Of a stretch of 64,000 bases of DNA, positions 12,391 through 22,854 are shown in pieces. Every line of letters starts with the position of its first letter. Position 1 is the first letter of the stretch. Source of the stretch: Gremmenia infestans (lineage: Eukaryota > Ascomycota > Leotiomycetes > Helotiales > Hamatocanthoscyphaceae); assembly GCA_032629725.1 (NCBI GenBank), contig JAFEVB010000032.1, positions 1 through 64,000 on the forward strand, written 5' to 3'. The notes beneath the pieces were generated by a model. It was not told the DNA's origin. It worked only from the letters and a program-made list of their open reading frames with translations, and ran no database searches. The position numbers were made by a program, and so were the translations under genes.

Positions 12391-12909
12391 TCATTGTATT
12401 GCATTTCGAATACTTGTATCCTCGATATTTGCGTTGCCATTGATTATCTTCCCAGAACTGTCCATTTCTCCCTTGGTCTCTCCTACCAATCTTTCAATGA
12501 CCTTGGCCTTGGCTTGAGCTCTTTTGAAACGGTCATCAAAGTCAGAGACGGCAACTTCTGAATTCTCAGTCGAAAGGCTTTCCGACTCGGCCAGGGCATG
12601 GAAGACCTTTAGATGCTTCACTAATCTCTGATTGTTGGGTAGCGGAGGAAGCTTTTGTGATAAACAGGTTGGTGTTGTTTCAACATCTGGAGCTCCGAGT
12701 TCCTGAAGCTGCGGCATTCGATTTGCCCAAACGAGAGATTTGCCATAAAGTCTTCCACTCTCGACGAACTTTTCAAATCCCTTCTCCAAACCGAACGTGC
12801 GTCCTTCAATTCGTCCTGCTTGGACCCCATCGGCCTTCCCCTGTTGATACCCATCATTGTAGAACGTTTCCTCGAGTGCGAGGACCTCATCAAAAGTAGT
12901 GGCTTCCAT
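12391..12909 (-). CDS. LTO1: Lto1-like deca-GX3 protein, Rli1/ABCE1 iron-sulphur adaptor subunit
   Basis: Single exon, 172 aa. Lto1 pairs with Yae1 and recruits the ABC protein Rli1 (ABCE1) to the cytosolic iron-sulphur targeting machinery, so it supports ribosome recycling and biogenesis. The N-terminal third shows the family signature: DEVLALEETFYNDGYQQGKA followed by glycines every fourth residue (GVQAGRIEGRTFGLEKGFE). The middle region is Leu-rich; the C-terminus is charged and ends in AIQ. Yeast Lto1 ends in a Trp that contacts the targeting complex; that residue is absent here, and I found no splice alternative that supplies it. The gene diverges from methionyl-tRNA synthetase with 286 bp between the start codons and converges on the coiled-coil gene. 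Confidence 0.85.
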   Translation of the reverse strand: MEATTFDEVLALEETFYNDGYQQGKADGVQAGRIEGRTFGLEKGFEKFVESGRLYGKSLVWANRMPQLQELGAPDVETTPTCLSQKLPPLPNNQRLVKHLKVFHALAESESLSTENSEVAVSDFDDRFKRAQAKAKVIERLVGETKGEMDSSGKIINGNANIEDTSIRNAIQ

Positions 12910-13195
12910 GTTGAAGAGGGATACGATGCTGGATTTTGCCCAAGAAGAAGCTGATAGACAAAAGAAGTTGGCGGCGGATGAGGAGAATACTGTATCGTCA
13001 GGTTACTGTACAAGTATATTTATTCTTATTTCCTGTGCATGTGATCGATTTTCAGCCTCGCCCTAGTCTGATTACAGTATGTGAGCCTTGACTCACCCCT
13101 CACCCCACCATGAATTCAAACCACCAGAATTTCTCCCCCCCTTCTGCCTCCACACTTGCTCTCCCCCCCTCCTTCCCAATTGCACCCCTATCGCA
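12910..13195. promoter_or_regulatory. Divergent promoter of LTO1 and methionyl-tRNA synthetase
   Basis: 286 bp between the two start codons. The part next to the synthetase is strongly pyrimidine-rich (CCCCCCTT and CTCCCCCCCT tracts at 13,130-13,185), a common feature of fungal core promoters. Shared control of two translation genes is inference. Confidence 0.5.
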
Positions 13196-15175
13196 ATGGC
13201 AACTTCGGCCGCGAATATCATACTGCCCGAAAAGGGTAAACAAAACATCCTCATCACCAGTGCATTACCATATGTCAACAACGTCCCTCATCTCGGGAAT
13301 GTGGTTGGTAGCGTGCTCAGCGCCGACGTCTTTTCCAGGTTCAGCAAACTGAGAGACAGACCAACACTATTCATTTGTGGTACGGATGAGTACGGCACTG
13401 CCACAGAGACAAAGGCTCTCGAGACTGGCCAAACCCCCCAGGAGCTATGCGACGAATTCCACAAGAAACACAAAGATGTGTATGACTGGTTCGAAATCGC
13501 CTTCGATTACTTTGGCCGAACAACAACGCAACAACAGACGGTGATCGCACAGGATATATTTACAAAGCTCCACACGAACGGTTACTTGGAGGAACGAACA
13601 ACCACGCAGCCGTACTGTGAAAGCCACAGCTCCTTTCTTGCTGATCGTTTCGTTGAAGGCACGTGTCCCAAGTGTCAGTACGACGACGCACGGGGCGATC
13701 AGTGCGACAAGTGTGGGAGTCTGCTTGACCCATTTGAGCTGATAAATCCCCACTGCAAGATCGACGGAGCTACGCCCGTACCCCGAGACACAACTCATAT
13801 CTTTCTACGACTCGACAAAGCTCAGCCTGCCATCGAGAAGTGGTTCTCCAAGTCCAGCGAGCAAGGGGCTTGGCCACAGAATGGCGTCAGCATTACAAGA
13901 TCGTGGTTGAACAAGGGATTGGAGGGTCGAAGCATTACGCGAGATCTCAAATGGGGCACGCCGATTCCGCTACCGGGATATGAGAATAAAGTGTTGTATG
14001 TCTGGTTTGATGCCTGTATTGGGTACCCCTCGATTACGGCCAACTATACCAAGGATTGGGAACTGTGGTGGCGTGATCCTGAGAATGTGAAGCTTTATCA
14101 ATTCATGGGCAAGGACAATGTGCCATTTCACACGGTCATTTTCCCGGGTTCTCAAATAGGGACTGGTGACAAATGGACCATGCTCAACCATCTCTCTACT
14201 ACAGAATACCTCAACTACGAGAACGGCAAATTTTCCAAGTCTAGAGGTGTTGGTGTGTTCGGAGACTCTGTTCAGGAGACAGGAATCCCACCCTCGGTAT
14301 GGAGATATTACCTTCTAGCAAATCGACCCGAAACTGGTGACACGCAATTCGAATGGAAAGCATTTATTGCGGCTAACAACAGCGAGCTTCTGGCCAATCT
14401 TGGCAACTTCGTCAATCGACTTATCAAATTTGTGAATGCTAAGCTGGAAGGGGTCATTCCCCAATTTTCCGCCGAGTATACTGATCAGTCCTTCGACTTC
14501 CCGAATTTCATCTTTGAAGTCAACGATCTACTCGCCGAGTATGTCGCCGATATGGAGGCAGTCAAGCTGCGTTCCGGATTGCAAAAACTCATGCAAATAT
14601 CCGGCAAAGGGAATAACCTTCTCGCTGGCAGGTTGGATAACGCCAATCTGACTGGAGACCCAACAAGGACACATACCATTATTGGTCTGGCACTGAATTT
14701 GGCTTACCTTCTCGCCTCCCTTTCATCTCCATTCATGCCCTCGACCGCGACCTCCATTGCGCAACAGCTCAACGCCCCTCTAAGTTCTATTCCCGATAAA
14801 TGGGTAGCCGATGCTCTACCAGGTGGCCACAAGATTGGTAAAGCTGCATATTTGTTTACCAGGATACCTGAGGAGAAGGAAGAAGAATGGAGAATTAGAT
14901 ATGGAGGTACGCAAGCCACACGACTAGCAGAAGAAGAGGCCAAGGCCAAGAAGGTAGCCGACAAGGCTCGAGACAAGGAACGCAAAAAGGCGAAGAAGGA
15001 AGCTGCTAAGAATAGCGAGTCCTCTGCAAGTACGTCTGCAAGTACGGAACCTAAGAAGAGCGAAGGTAGCGCGCAGACGGTTGAAGCAGAGAGCAAAGAT
15101 TCTGCAGAGAATGTCTTGCCCCTAAGAGGCGTAGTAGCGGAAGAACAGGCCCCACCACCTGCAGCAGCTCCATAA
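13196..15175 (+). CDS. MES1: Methionyl-tRNA synthetase, cytoplasmic
   Basis: Class I aminoacyl-tRNA synthetase charging tRNA-Met; single exon, 659 aa from the ATG at 13196 (an in-frame upstream ATG at 13088 would add 36 Pro-rich residues that look like untranslated leader). The Rossmann core opens with ITSALPYVNNVPHLGN, the HIGH-type signature, at about residues 19-34. A zinc knuckle of CxxC pairs (CPKC and CDKC) lies at about 156-173, and KFSKSRG, the KMSKS-type loop, at about 345-351. The anticodon-binding helical domain follows. The C-terminus is a Lys/Ala/Glu-rich tail (about 585-659), perhaps for RNA or cofactor contact. No mitochondrial presequence is evident with the chosen start. Convergent with the SDR gene downstream. 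Confidence 0.95.
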   Translation: MATSAANIILPEKGKQNILITSALPYVNNVPHLGNVVGSVLSADVFSRFSKLRDRPTLFICGTDEYGTATETKALETGQTPQELCDEFHKKHKDVYDWFEIAFDYFGRTTTQQQTVIAQDIFTKLHTNGYLEERTTTQPYCESHSSFLADRFVEGTCPKCQYDDARGDQCDKCGSLLDPFELINPHCKIDGATPVPRDTTHIFLRLDKAQPAIEKWFSKSSEQGAWPQNGVSITRSWLNKGLEGRSITRDLKWGTPIPLPGYENKVLYVWFDACIGYPSITANYTKDWELWWRDPENVKLYQFMGKDNVPFHTVIFPGSQIGTGDKWTMLNHLSTTEYLNYENGKFSKSRGVGVFGDSVQETGIPPSVWRYYLLANRPETGDTQFEWKAFIAANNSELLANLGNFVNRLIKFVNAKLEGVIPQFSAEYTDQSFDFPNFIFEVNDLLAEYVADMEAVKLRSGLQKLMQISGKGNNLLAGRLDNANLTGDPTRTHTIIGLALNLAYLLASLSSPFMPSTATSIAQQLNAPLSSIPDKWVADALPGGHKIGKAAYLFTRIPEEKEEEWRIRYGGTQATRLAEEEAKAKKVADKARDKERKKAKKEAAKNSESSASTSASTEPKKSEGSAQTVEAESKDSAENVLPLRGVVAEEQAPPPAAAP

Positions 15176-15536
15176 GCATAGGCATCCATGTGCATTGCTG
15201 GCGTTTTGGAGGCACGGGGATATGGGGTGGTGATGACTCATGAAAGTGCGTTTGCTGGATCTTGCCTGCTTCTTCCGTGCAGAGAGGAAAGGAAATGATT
15301 AGCGATTGATAGAATTTCATGTGCTTAAATGTTACAGATAGAGAGAGTTGAAAGAGCTGTTTGGATTCTATCTTCTGTTGTGATTTCCTCGTGTCCTGCG
15401 AATGGAACGTGAGCGTACTCGAGTATACAAATCGTTCAAAATTGATCTCGAGTGAGATAACCAGGGAATAAGTACCAGTGAAGACGCTTGCGCTGTAGAA
15501 TCTCAAGTATATCTAGTTCTGCTCAATATGTACAAT

Positions 15537-16500
15537 TCAGATGGCCATCCTCATCCCCCCATTAGCACAAACAACCTGTCCCGTACACCACCGACTGTCC
15601 TGCGTGCAGAGCATTCCAACGATGCCTGCAATTTCCTGTGTATACGCCGGTCTACCGCCCGCTTTATCAGCTCCACTGATGAGATCCTGATCATCAATTC
15701 CTGGTCGTATAGCCGACCCAGGCGTACTCTCAATCCAGGGCTTCAGACGCTTCTGGAAGTCGTCTGTGGTTGAAAACCACATATCCGTCTTTACCGGCCC
15801 TGGATTGATCGCATTGACTGTTGCTCTCTCGGCCAACTCTCTTGCCCATGTTCTCGTCATCGCCTCGAGAGCTGCTTTTGTTCCCCCGTACACGGATTGT
15901 CCCGCAAAGCCCTCGGAGCTAGACACCGAGCTTAAATTCACAATTCGGCCACTCCTATCGTGAGGTAAATAGGGCAAAGCTGCCTGCATAAGTAGCAGAG
16001 GACCCAAAACATTGATCTTGTATTGCCATTCCCAATCACTTATAGTGCAGTCTTCAATGCTTAGGTTGTTCGAAACGCCAGCATTATTGACTAGGATATC
16101 GATTTGGAAACGGCCGGTCTTGGGATGTGAGAAGTGGTTCTTGGCACTGGTGATGATGTGTGCTGGGCCATTTGGGGTACCCATATCAGCTTGAATTACG
16201 AAGCATTGGACGCCGTGTTCCTGGGTAAGAGTTTCGGAAAGCTGGGCACTGGCGGCAGATGAGGAGTCGGATGTATAGTTCAGGACTATAGATGCGCCTT
16301 TAGAGGCAAGATTGTGGGCGATTGCTAACCCAATTCCTTTTGATTGCTTGTTAGAATGATTCGGGAATATGAAAGGAGGGAATGTTACCTCTAGAAGCTC
16401 CTGTTACAATGGCCAGCTTCCCTTCGAGGGGACGAAAACCACGTGCCCCTCCAAGGTTTGTTGATACCGTTCTTTCATGGGTTGGACGTGGAGAAGCCAT
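15537..16500 (-). CDS. Short-chain dehydrogenase/reductase
   Basis: NAD(P)-dependent oxidoreductase of 303 aa in two exons, 16389-16500 and 15537-16336. The 52-nt intron (donor GTAACA, acceptor AAAAG) splits the cofactor motif, which is restored as TGASRGIG at residues 33-40. Other SDR landmarks: LVNNAGVSNN, the catalytic Ser in VNLSSVSS (about S174), and Y187-GGT-K191 in SVYGGTKAALE, followed by NAINPGPVKTDMW. The C-terminus ends ANGGMRMAI. The fold resembles fungal 3-oxoacyl-ACP-reductase-like SDRs, but the substrate is not predictable. Its start codon faces NAA10 across 337 bp. An SDR beside housekeeping genes gives no pathway clue. Confidence 0.88.
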
Positions 16501-16837
16501 TTCGAGTCAAAGAGAAAGCTCGAGTTCTGTTAGAAGCTTGAATTTATATGTAGAGAATTACCCAGTAGTATGACTGACTGTTAAATAATTGAAAAATCAA
16601 TAGAGCTGCAGAAGTGGGAGTGCAATAAGAAGTTATAAATACTCGCGACTCGATACAAGACCCCACTACCTACAAGTAGCACCCCACCATCCCCTTAAAA
16701 GCTTAAGCGATGGATAGGGCGGGCCATCTCAGATCCGCACCAATGAAGACCGTCCTCAAAATCTAGTAGTATGCGTGCAGGTGTGAATGCGATCAACCTA
16801 CCCTTGATAAAGCAAACAGCTGTCACAACAATCAATC
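16501..16837. promoter_or_regulatory. Divergent promoter of the SDR gene and NAA10
   Basis: 337 bp between the start codons. It contains an AT-rich half on the SDR side and a CCCC-containing half (ACCCCACCATCCCC near 16,680) on the NAA10 side. No specific site is claimed. Confidence 0.45.
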
Positions 16838-17676
16838 ATGGATATCCGACTCTTGCAACCGTCGGACATTCCACATGTCCAACATGCCAATATTACCAAT
16901 CTCCCCGAGAAGTAAAGATTCCTCTCAATTTTGCCCCATCCTAGAGCTGACTGAGCTCCAACTAGTTATTTCATGAAATACTACCTCTACCACGCCCTCT
17001 CATGGCCTCAACTCTCCTACGTCGCCGTCGATGTTTCACGGCCCAAGAAGAGCCCCTATGACTACCCCCGCATCGTCGGCTATGTACTCGCGAAGATGGA
17101 AGAGGATCCCCCAGATGGAGTGCAGCATGGGCACATCACCAGTTTGAGTGTGATGAGGACGCACAGGCGGCTTGGGATAGCAGAGAAGTTGATGAGACAA
17201 TCTCGTACGTTTCCGTATCAGACACACAATCTCTCCGAATCCAAAGAACGACATACAGGGAAAGAAAATAGGCTGATCTAGAGGACATAGAACGAGCAAT
17301 GGTCGAAACCTTCGGCGCCCAGTACGTATCGCTGCACGTCCGTGTCTCCAACAATGCTGCCCTACGCCTATACCGCGATACACTTGGCTTCAAAAACGAG
17401 AAGGTGGAAGCGAAATACTATGCCGATGGGGAAGACGCATATAGCATGAAGCTGGATTTAGGTTTTATCCGCGAGCAGATTCTTGATGAGCAAGATGAGG
17501 TCGAGGAGGTGGATGAAGGAGAGTCTGTAGGAGAGTTGGGGGCGGAGAAGGATAAGGCGTTACTGCTTGATGGGAAGAAGGATGCTGCGCAGGGAGGGAA
17601 GAAGATGAAGGTCAGGGTCGGAAGAGGGCTTGGGGTTGGCGATTTGGTGGAGAAGAATGAAAGTCATAAGGCATAA
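16838..17676 (+). CDS. NAA10: NatA N-alpha-acetyltransferase catalytic subunit
   Basis: GNAT-family enzyme that acetylates protein N-termini co-translationally together with Naa15. Three exons: 16838-16911, 16966-17204, 17291-17676, total 232 aa. Donors are GTAAAG and GTACGT, acceptors ACTAG and CATAG; splicing restores the conserved LPENYFMKYYLYH and MRQSQRAMVETF. The N-terminus MDIRLLQPSD is near-identical in type to known Ard1 proteins. The acetyl-CoA loop R-x-x-R-x-x-G-x-A is visible as RTHRRLGIA. The GNAT core continues in SLHVRVSNNAALRLYRDTLG and YYADGEDAYSM. After about residue 165 the tail is acidic then basic and probably disordered, as usual in fungi. The first exon is short, with the intron directly after the N-terminal strand. 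Confidence 0.93.
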
Positions 17677-18345
17677 TAGAGGTAAAATGTCACCTAGTGC
17701 CCGTGGGGATTGAAAAGGCGCGCCTGATATAGAGGAACCTACCAATTGACAATTGAGAGTGCAATTCCACCAATCGTGGACCATGTGATTTGGGTTTTTG
17801 ACTTCTGTTATTTGATTCCCACTCCTAGTAAAGCAGGATATACTATACAAAACTTTTCAAACAGAGTATTCATAGATTATTTTGATTGCACGAGAGTAAG
17901 TAAATGTCTGACCATTTCTGGTCTGTGACCAAGAAGCTTACTCTGGATCTTGGGTGTGAAACAGCGGGCTGGGTTGAAGCCAAGAAGCATTGATTCGCTG
18001 CATGGAGTATTGCCCAATCTGTTTGACGGTTTAATAATGTTTGAGCTGTCTGCAACTAGCCTACGCTCATTATACCAACTGGTAAGTGAGCTAGAATAGA
18101 CTGCATTATATGGCTAAACCTGAACACAACGGGGCTGAAATAAATACAATCAAGCTTGAGGATGTTCACGTAGCAAATTCATGACGCCAAGGGTAGTTTA
18201 AATCATATAGTTGAGGAGTCCCCGAAAGAATTGGGCAGCATTGCATGGTAATTTTACAAACCCGCCAGTAGAACCAAGCTGACATGCTTGCCATTCATTA
18301 CAATCACCCCATTGAACCTATTCCCATATCCGCTTTCATATGTAT
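17677..18345. other. Intergenic region between convergent genes
   Basis: About 670 bp at the 3' ends of NAA10 and the calcofluor-white-hypersensitivity-like gene. Moderately AT-rich; no coding signal, RNA gene or repeat seen. Confidence 0.6.
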
Positions 18346-18973
18346 TTACTTCCCACCAAACCAGGACGAAATTCCGCTCTTTGCCTCGGACGCTTTCGCT
18401 TCAACCTTTCGGTCAGCCTGGTCGATCTTTTTGCCGGTGTCTTTGCGCAGTTCCTCGAACTTGCCTTCGGCTTTTGCGAATTCTGCACGAGCCTTATCGG
18501 CCTGTTTGTGGGGTCAAGTCAGTATTGAGTCTTGGGGAAATTTGGCAGTAGGTAGACAACAAAATGATGTCCGCTATGATGGGGAGTGAGGAGGCCACAG
18601 AGATTGGGGATACTAACAGCAGAATCGACCTTTGCACCGGCTTCAGATGCCCATTTCTCGCCCTCTTTCTGGGCTCTTTGGCCTTGGCCTGGAACTTCGG
18701 ACTTGACCTTTGCAGAGGCTTTGGAGAGATCGGCTGATGGTTATGTTAGTGTGGATGGATGGATGTTAGGATGAAAGTGTGGGTGTGTGGAGATATGGAA
18801 GCATGGTCCAGGAGGATATAGTCATGATCGGGCAGGGAGAGGGAGAGCAACATACTCTCGAATTGCTTCTCAGCAACCTTTGGATTTCCACCAGCGGTGT
18901 AAAGGTAGTAGCCGACACCACCTGCTGCTGTGAGGCCGAGGATGAGAGGAACTCTAGACTTTGGTTGGGCCAT
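18346..18973 (-). CDS. Calcofluor white hypersensitive protein-like membrane protein
   Basis: Small protein of 129 aa from three exons: 18856-18973, 18618-18733, 18346-18501. Introns use donors GTATGT and GTTAGT and acceptors ATCAG and AACAG, all frame-consistent. The N-terminus has one hydrophobic segment (VPLILGLTAAGGVGYYLYTA). The remainder is an Ala/Lys/Glu-rich amphipathic helix (KASAKVKSEVPGQGQRAQ, ADKARAEFAKAEGKFEELR) ending in GISSWFGGK. This architecture matches the short fungal proteins named calcofluor white hypersensitive protein, whose molecular role is unclear; an organellar membrane location is plausible. An in-frame ATG at 19045 would add 24 residues, but the start at 18973 (MAQPKSR) fits the family better. 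Confidence 0.78.
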
Positions 18974-19652
18974 TGTGATTGTAGTTGTTGATGAGGGAGC
19001 AGAGGAAGATACAAGTAAGTGTTTCTTTGTACTCAAGGAAGGCAAGGCAGAATGGATGTAGGTGTAGGTGGAGGTGAAGTTGCAGTTGGAGTCACGGATG
19101 ATGGAGAAGTAAGTTGTGGTGTGATGGTGAGGAGACTTGGAGACATGGCTTTGTATTGGCTGCCTTCCCCTGTGTGCCCAATGCCAATTGCCATTACCAT
19201 TTCCTGCAATGGCAAATCAAAACAACTACGTCACGCCAGTAGAGTTTCCCCGCCCAATCTCATGCCTTGGCCATGAAGCTCGGGCCACATTATTGTGCGT
19301 CATTAGACAGCTAAAACCTCCACATGCACCAAATAAGTAAAGCTAAACTTTAATAGACCCTTACATTAGGTAAACAATACCTGCTGGCTGCTGGCTGTAC
19401 AACGACTACCTACCGTATAAGGTAGCTTTAGGTCTAGATCTACGAGTACATCTAAATCTAGATTCTCGAGGTTCTCCTACTTTGTACCGTACTGTACCTA
19501 CCTACCTATCCTATACACTCGTATATCCCAGCTTCTTCGTTGAGAATCACCTGCCACTCAGTCTCCGGAAAATACCCAGTCCAGTGCCCATCATCAGCAT
19601 CCAAGGCTGTGTGAGCAATCCCCGCAATGCTTTTCCATTCATAGAAAATCAA
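18974..19652. promoter_or_regulatory. Divergent intergenic region
   Basis: About 680 bp between the start codons of the calcofluor-like gene and the dysferlin-domain gene. It contains ACCTACCTACCT-type and GTAGGTGTAGGTGGAGG runs (about 19,055-19,075 and 19,495-19,506). No further gene seen; specific factor sites are not claimed. Confidence 0.45.
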
Positions 19653-21101
19653 ATGTCTATCCTGCATTCTTCCACCCGTCGACCTTCACCTCTCAGGGAT
19701 ACAGATTATGACCACGAAATCACACTCGTCGATCACACAGCAACCCTCCAAACACCGAGAAGCCAGTCTGCCACCGGTGCCAGCCACAGAATTCCATCCC
19801 CATCTATTTCAACTTCTTCGTCGAGACGATACAGCGATGTCCCTCTGAACAAGGACTCCAGCAGGCAGAAATTGCGGCACGAGATTACAAGACGTAGATA
19901 CAAAAAATATCAGGATCGTCGGTTAGACAAAGAGAGACCAGAGTCACCAGACCCTGCCCAGCCTGAAGAATCCCAAGATGGTGATCAGGAGCAGAGTCAA
20001 GCGCAAGATGCAGAGGACAGAGGTCGGAAGAAGGTCAAGACAAAGCCCGAGTCTGCAATAGATGTGTTATATGAGAACCAACGCGGAGCCTTCCTCTGTG
20101 GTTTGCCCCTCTTCGCATCTAAGGCCTTAGGAAATCTCGACCCCTCTCCCTGGACGAACGTTGCCCAGAAAACGAGTGCGACAGACATCACAAATGCGCA
20201 GGTCCCTGATCCATCTTGGGAGTGGGCGTGGAAAGAATGGACTATCAATCATGACGAGGGAACGGATGAGGATGGATGGGAGTATTCGTTTGCATTTGCA
20301 AAGCCATTTTCATGGCATGGACCTACGTGGTGGAATTCTTTTGTGCGGCGACGAGCATGGATTAGGAAAAGAGTTAAGAAGGGTTCTGGGTATCACATCT
20401 CTGAAGCTCGCAGACTCAACTCGGACTATTTCACAATCCATTCAGCCAGCTTTGATGCGAGTCGCAGTCGCGCCTCGTCCGTGGACACCAGGAAATTGAG
20501 TGCCGCGCAATTGGCTTGCCGTGAAATGGAAGACGAAATACTCGCCGAAGACATCACTGATATTGGGACACTAATGGAAGCTTTACGATTTGCTCGAATA
20601 GACCGGGAGAAAATCGAAGCAGTTGAGAACTTCATCAAAAACGGTGGAGATGACCTTTACTACTTGCAGGAGCGGATGCATGAGATTATGGACGCGTTCA
20701 TATTCCAAGCTTCGCGGCGGCTGCTACTCACCCACATTCTCAGAATCTACAACGAAGCTGCAGAGCAAAACAAGGAACACGTTGATGATAAATATAAGAA
20801 GAAGAGGCTGGAGAACCTTGAAGCCGGTCTAAAGCATGCTGATGAAGAGGTTAGAAAGCTGGAGTTCTGGAGTGATGTGAAAAATATGACCGAGAAAGGC
20901 CACACGAAGGGAGCAGTAGACAAGTCTCAGGGTTGGGACTCCCGATGGGCTGGGTTAGATGATAGCGGTCCTAAAGATGTGATTTCCGAGCGAGAGCAGC
21001 CGGGTTTCGACAGTCGTAAAGATGGGAAAGGGAATGTAATTGCGGGTTCAACGGACGAGGCAAACGGAAAAGGTAAAGGAAAGGAAAGGGCAGAGGAATA
21101 G
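19653..21101 (+). CDS. Dysferlin (DysF)-domain protein, Mug65/Spo73-like
   Basis: Single exon, 482 aa from the ATG at 19653 (MSILHSSTRRPSP); upstream in-frame codons from 19482 look like leader sequence. After a Ser/Arg-rich disordered region, a DysFN block begins at VLYENQRGAFLCGLPLFA, continues with DPSPWTNV and the Trp-rich WEWAWKEWTI, and is followed by GWEYSFAFAKPFSWHG and the DysFC-type FVRRRAWIRKRVKK. The C-terminal half is helical and charged. DysF domains occur in peroxisomal Pex30-type proteins and in the fission-yeast meiotic proteins Mug65 and Spo73. No membrane segment is visible here, so the Spo73/Mug65 type (spore membrane shaping) fits better than an integral peroxin. Role inferred from family only. 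Confidence 0.82.
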   Translation: MSILHSSTRRPSPLRDTDYDHEITLVDHTATLQTPRSQSATGASHRIPSPSISTSSSRRYSDVPLNKDSSRQKLRHEITRRRYKKYQDRRLDKERPESPDPAQPEESQDGDQEQSQAQDAEDRGRKKVKTKPESAIDVLYENQRGAFLCGLPLFASKALGNLDPSPWTNVAQKTSATDITNAQVPDPSWEWAWKEWTINHDEGTDEDGWEYSFAFAKPFSWHGPTWWNSFVRRRAWIRKRVKKGSGYHISEARRLNSDYFTIHSASFDASRSRASSVDTRKLSAAQLACREMEDEILAEDITDIGTLMEALRFARIDREKIEAVENFIKNGGDDLYYLQERMHEIMDAFIFQASRRLLLTHILRIYNEAAEQNKEHVDDKYKKKRLENLEAGLKHADEEVRKLEFWSDVKNMTEKGHTKGAVDKSQGWDSRWAGLDDSGPKDVISEREQPGFDSRKDGKGNVIAGSTDEANGKGKGKERAEE

Positions 21102-21690
21102 CATATTAGGGTGGCGTTCATATATATACCTGGGCATGGGAGGCGTGGCATTAGCATTGGCACGAAGGCGCCTGTATTTTGATAGGATGGTACCGCACTG
21201 ATGGGCATTCAACATATATCACAAGTTTCTATCCTGAATGGGCCAATCGAAATGCGTAGCATTTCCTCGCAATATGCCGCATTAACTGGGATATCAGATC
21301 TGAGAAAGCTCTACATTAGGTCCGGAATTATGGCACCTGCAAGAGCCTCAAGTTGAAGTCAGTCCTGAAACCCTTCTTAAAACAACTCCACTTAAGATTA
21401 AAACAGAAGGCCAGGCCTATAGTTTATTTGGTGTTCCACAATCAAGCACTTGATATGCCAATATATAGTATCAACAACTTCGGTTTTCTCTCCGAGGCAG
21501 TGCCATCTAGCAGTCCTAGTTGCCGCATTAAAACGTAACTTTCAAACCATAGGGTGCATTATGGACAGGCATAGGTAACAACAAACAAGAATCCATATCC
21601 ATGACCATAGCAGAACCATCCATCCAGACTCCCAACGCAACCATAAACACCCGTGTTCCCCAATCCTTACGATATAGTATCAATCATGCT
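21102..21690. other. Intergenic region between convergent genes
   Basis: About 590 bp between the dysferlin-domain gene and MAD2. No coding or RNA feature seen. Confidence 0.6.
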
Positions 21691-22651
21691 CTAATCACCA
21701 ATCCTATAGCTGACCAAAGTATCAACCTTATGATTACTCGTACTGAAACTCCTCAGCTGTACTTTCTCCCCATTCATTATCTCTTTCGCATCACTGTCTC
21801 CCCACTCCATCGGTACCTCACTATCCGCATCCGCATACACCAGCACATTGAACGTACAGTCCCCATCCAACTGAGGCAAGAAAGTAACCGAGGCGGTGAT
21901 CTGTCGGAATATAGACTGTATCTCGGATTGGATTTCTGCCTCCGTTTTCTCAGCTGGTGGTGCAGCGGCCGCGTTATCGGGAGCAGCGTTTTCCTTGTCT
22001 GCGCTCTTCTTGGAGGATTTCTTGGAGGAGGATTTGTTGATTATTTGAACCTACGTCCGCCCTTCCATCAGTATACATCTCTCGGTATGGGGAATGCGGA
22101 AAACGCACGTCGAACTGCCACCTCTCGACATGCTCGCCTGTATCTTTACTTGTAATAACAACCACAAGCTTCGATATCTTGCCGCCAATCATCCATTTGT
22201 CGAGCTGGCCCATGATTTTCTTAATGTAGGCCTTGACTTGATCGTCCGAGGAAACGAGCATGGTGAGGCCATATTTCTTGACCCTGTGATTTTGTGAGCT
22301 TGAGTGTATTGGATGGGAGTGGGAGGTAGGGGTCATACGCCGTGAAGTCCTCGGCGGGGTAAACACCACGCTGAAAGCTGCGATAGAGTCAGTACTTTCC
22401 CTGATATCTTCTGCAGACGAGATGGGAAGACGAAGACATACAGAATCGTGTTTATGGAAAATTGAAACTGCTATGATTAGCTGCCAATCCTCGCTCCTAT
22501 TCGATGGGAGAACCTACGAATTCCGCAACGAGTTTCGACGAACCTACACCTTCATTAGTACAGTGCGCAGATTGCAACAACAGTATTATAACATACCCTT
22601 GAGTGGGAGCTTGTGCACTTTTGTCTTCGATTTCTCTCGTTCGACCGACAT
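21691..22651 (-). CDS. MAD2: Spindle assembly checkpoint protein Mad2 (HORMA domain)
   Basis: Mad2 binds Mad1 and Cdc20 at unattached kinetochores and delays anaphase. Six exons: 22597-22651, 22518-22543, 22442-22467, 22339-22377, 22109-22283, 21691-22050; total 226 aa. Two exons are only 26 nt and one 39 nt. All introns are GT-AG and keep frame. Splicing restores the HORMA start GSSKLVAEFFQFSINTILFQ, then RGVYPAEDF and VKKYGLTMLVSSDDQ. Exon 5 gives KLVVVITSKDTGEHVERWQFDV. Exon 6 begins with an inserted Lys/Ser/Ala-rich linker (QIINKSSSKKSSKKS) not present in the human protein. It then carries the safety-belt strands and the C-terminus LRSFSTSNHKVDTLVSYRIGD, which matches the Mad2 end. Divergent from GUF1 with 203 bp between starts. 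Confidence 0.93.
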
Positions 22652-22854
22652 TTTGACTCGTTGATGGGGGTTTATTACTTTTGAAAACCTTGAATATTGA
22701 TGGTTTCCCCAGGAAGATACACTTTCAGTTGCTGCAGCAATCGGCCGCTCCCGTTGAAATCGTCTCGTCAACCTCAAAATAAAGCCGAGAAGTTTTGAGA
22801 GATTATTATTTGCTACAAAACCACGACAACTCCACAGCACCAGCATCAGTCTTA
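22652..22854. promoter_or_regulatory. Divergent promoter of MAD2 and GUF1
   Basis: 203 bp between the start codons, so both promoters must overlap. No known motif claimed. Confidence 0.45.

Noticed and set aside
14704..15195. 163-codon antisense frame over the MetRS C-terminus
   Set aside because: Complement of a Lys/Ala/Glu-rich tail; MetRS identity is secure on the other strand.
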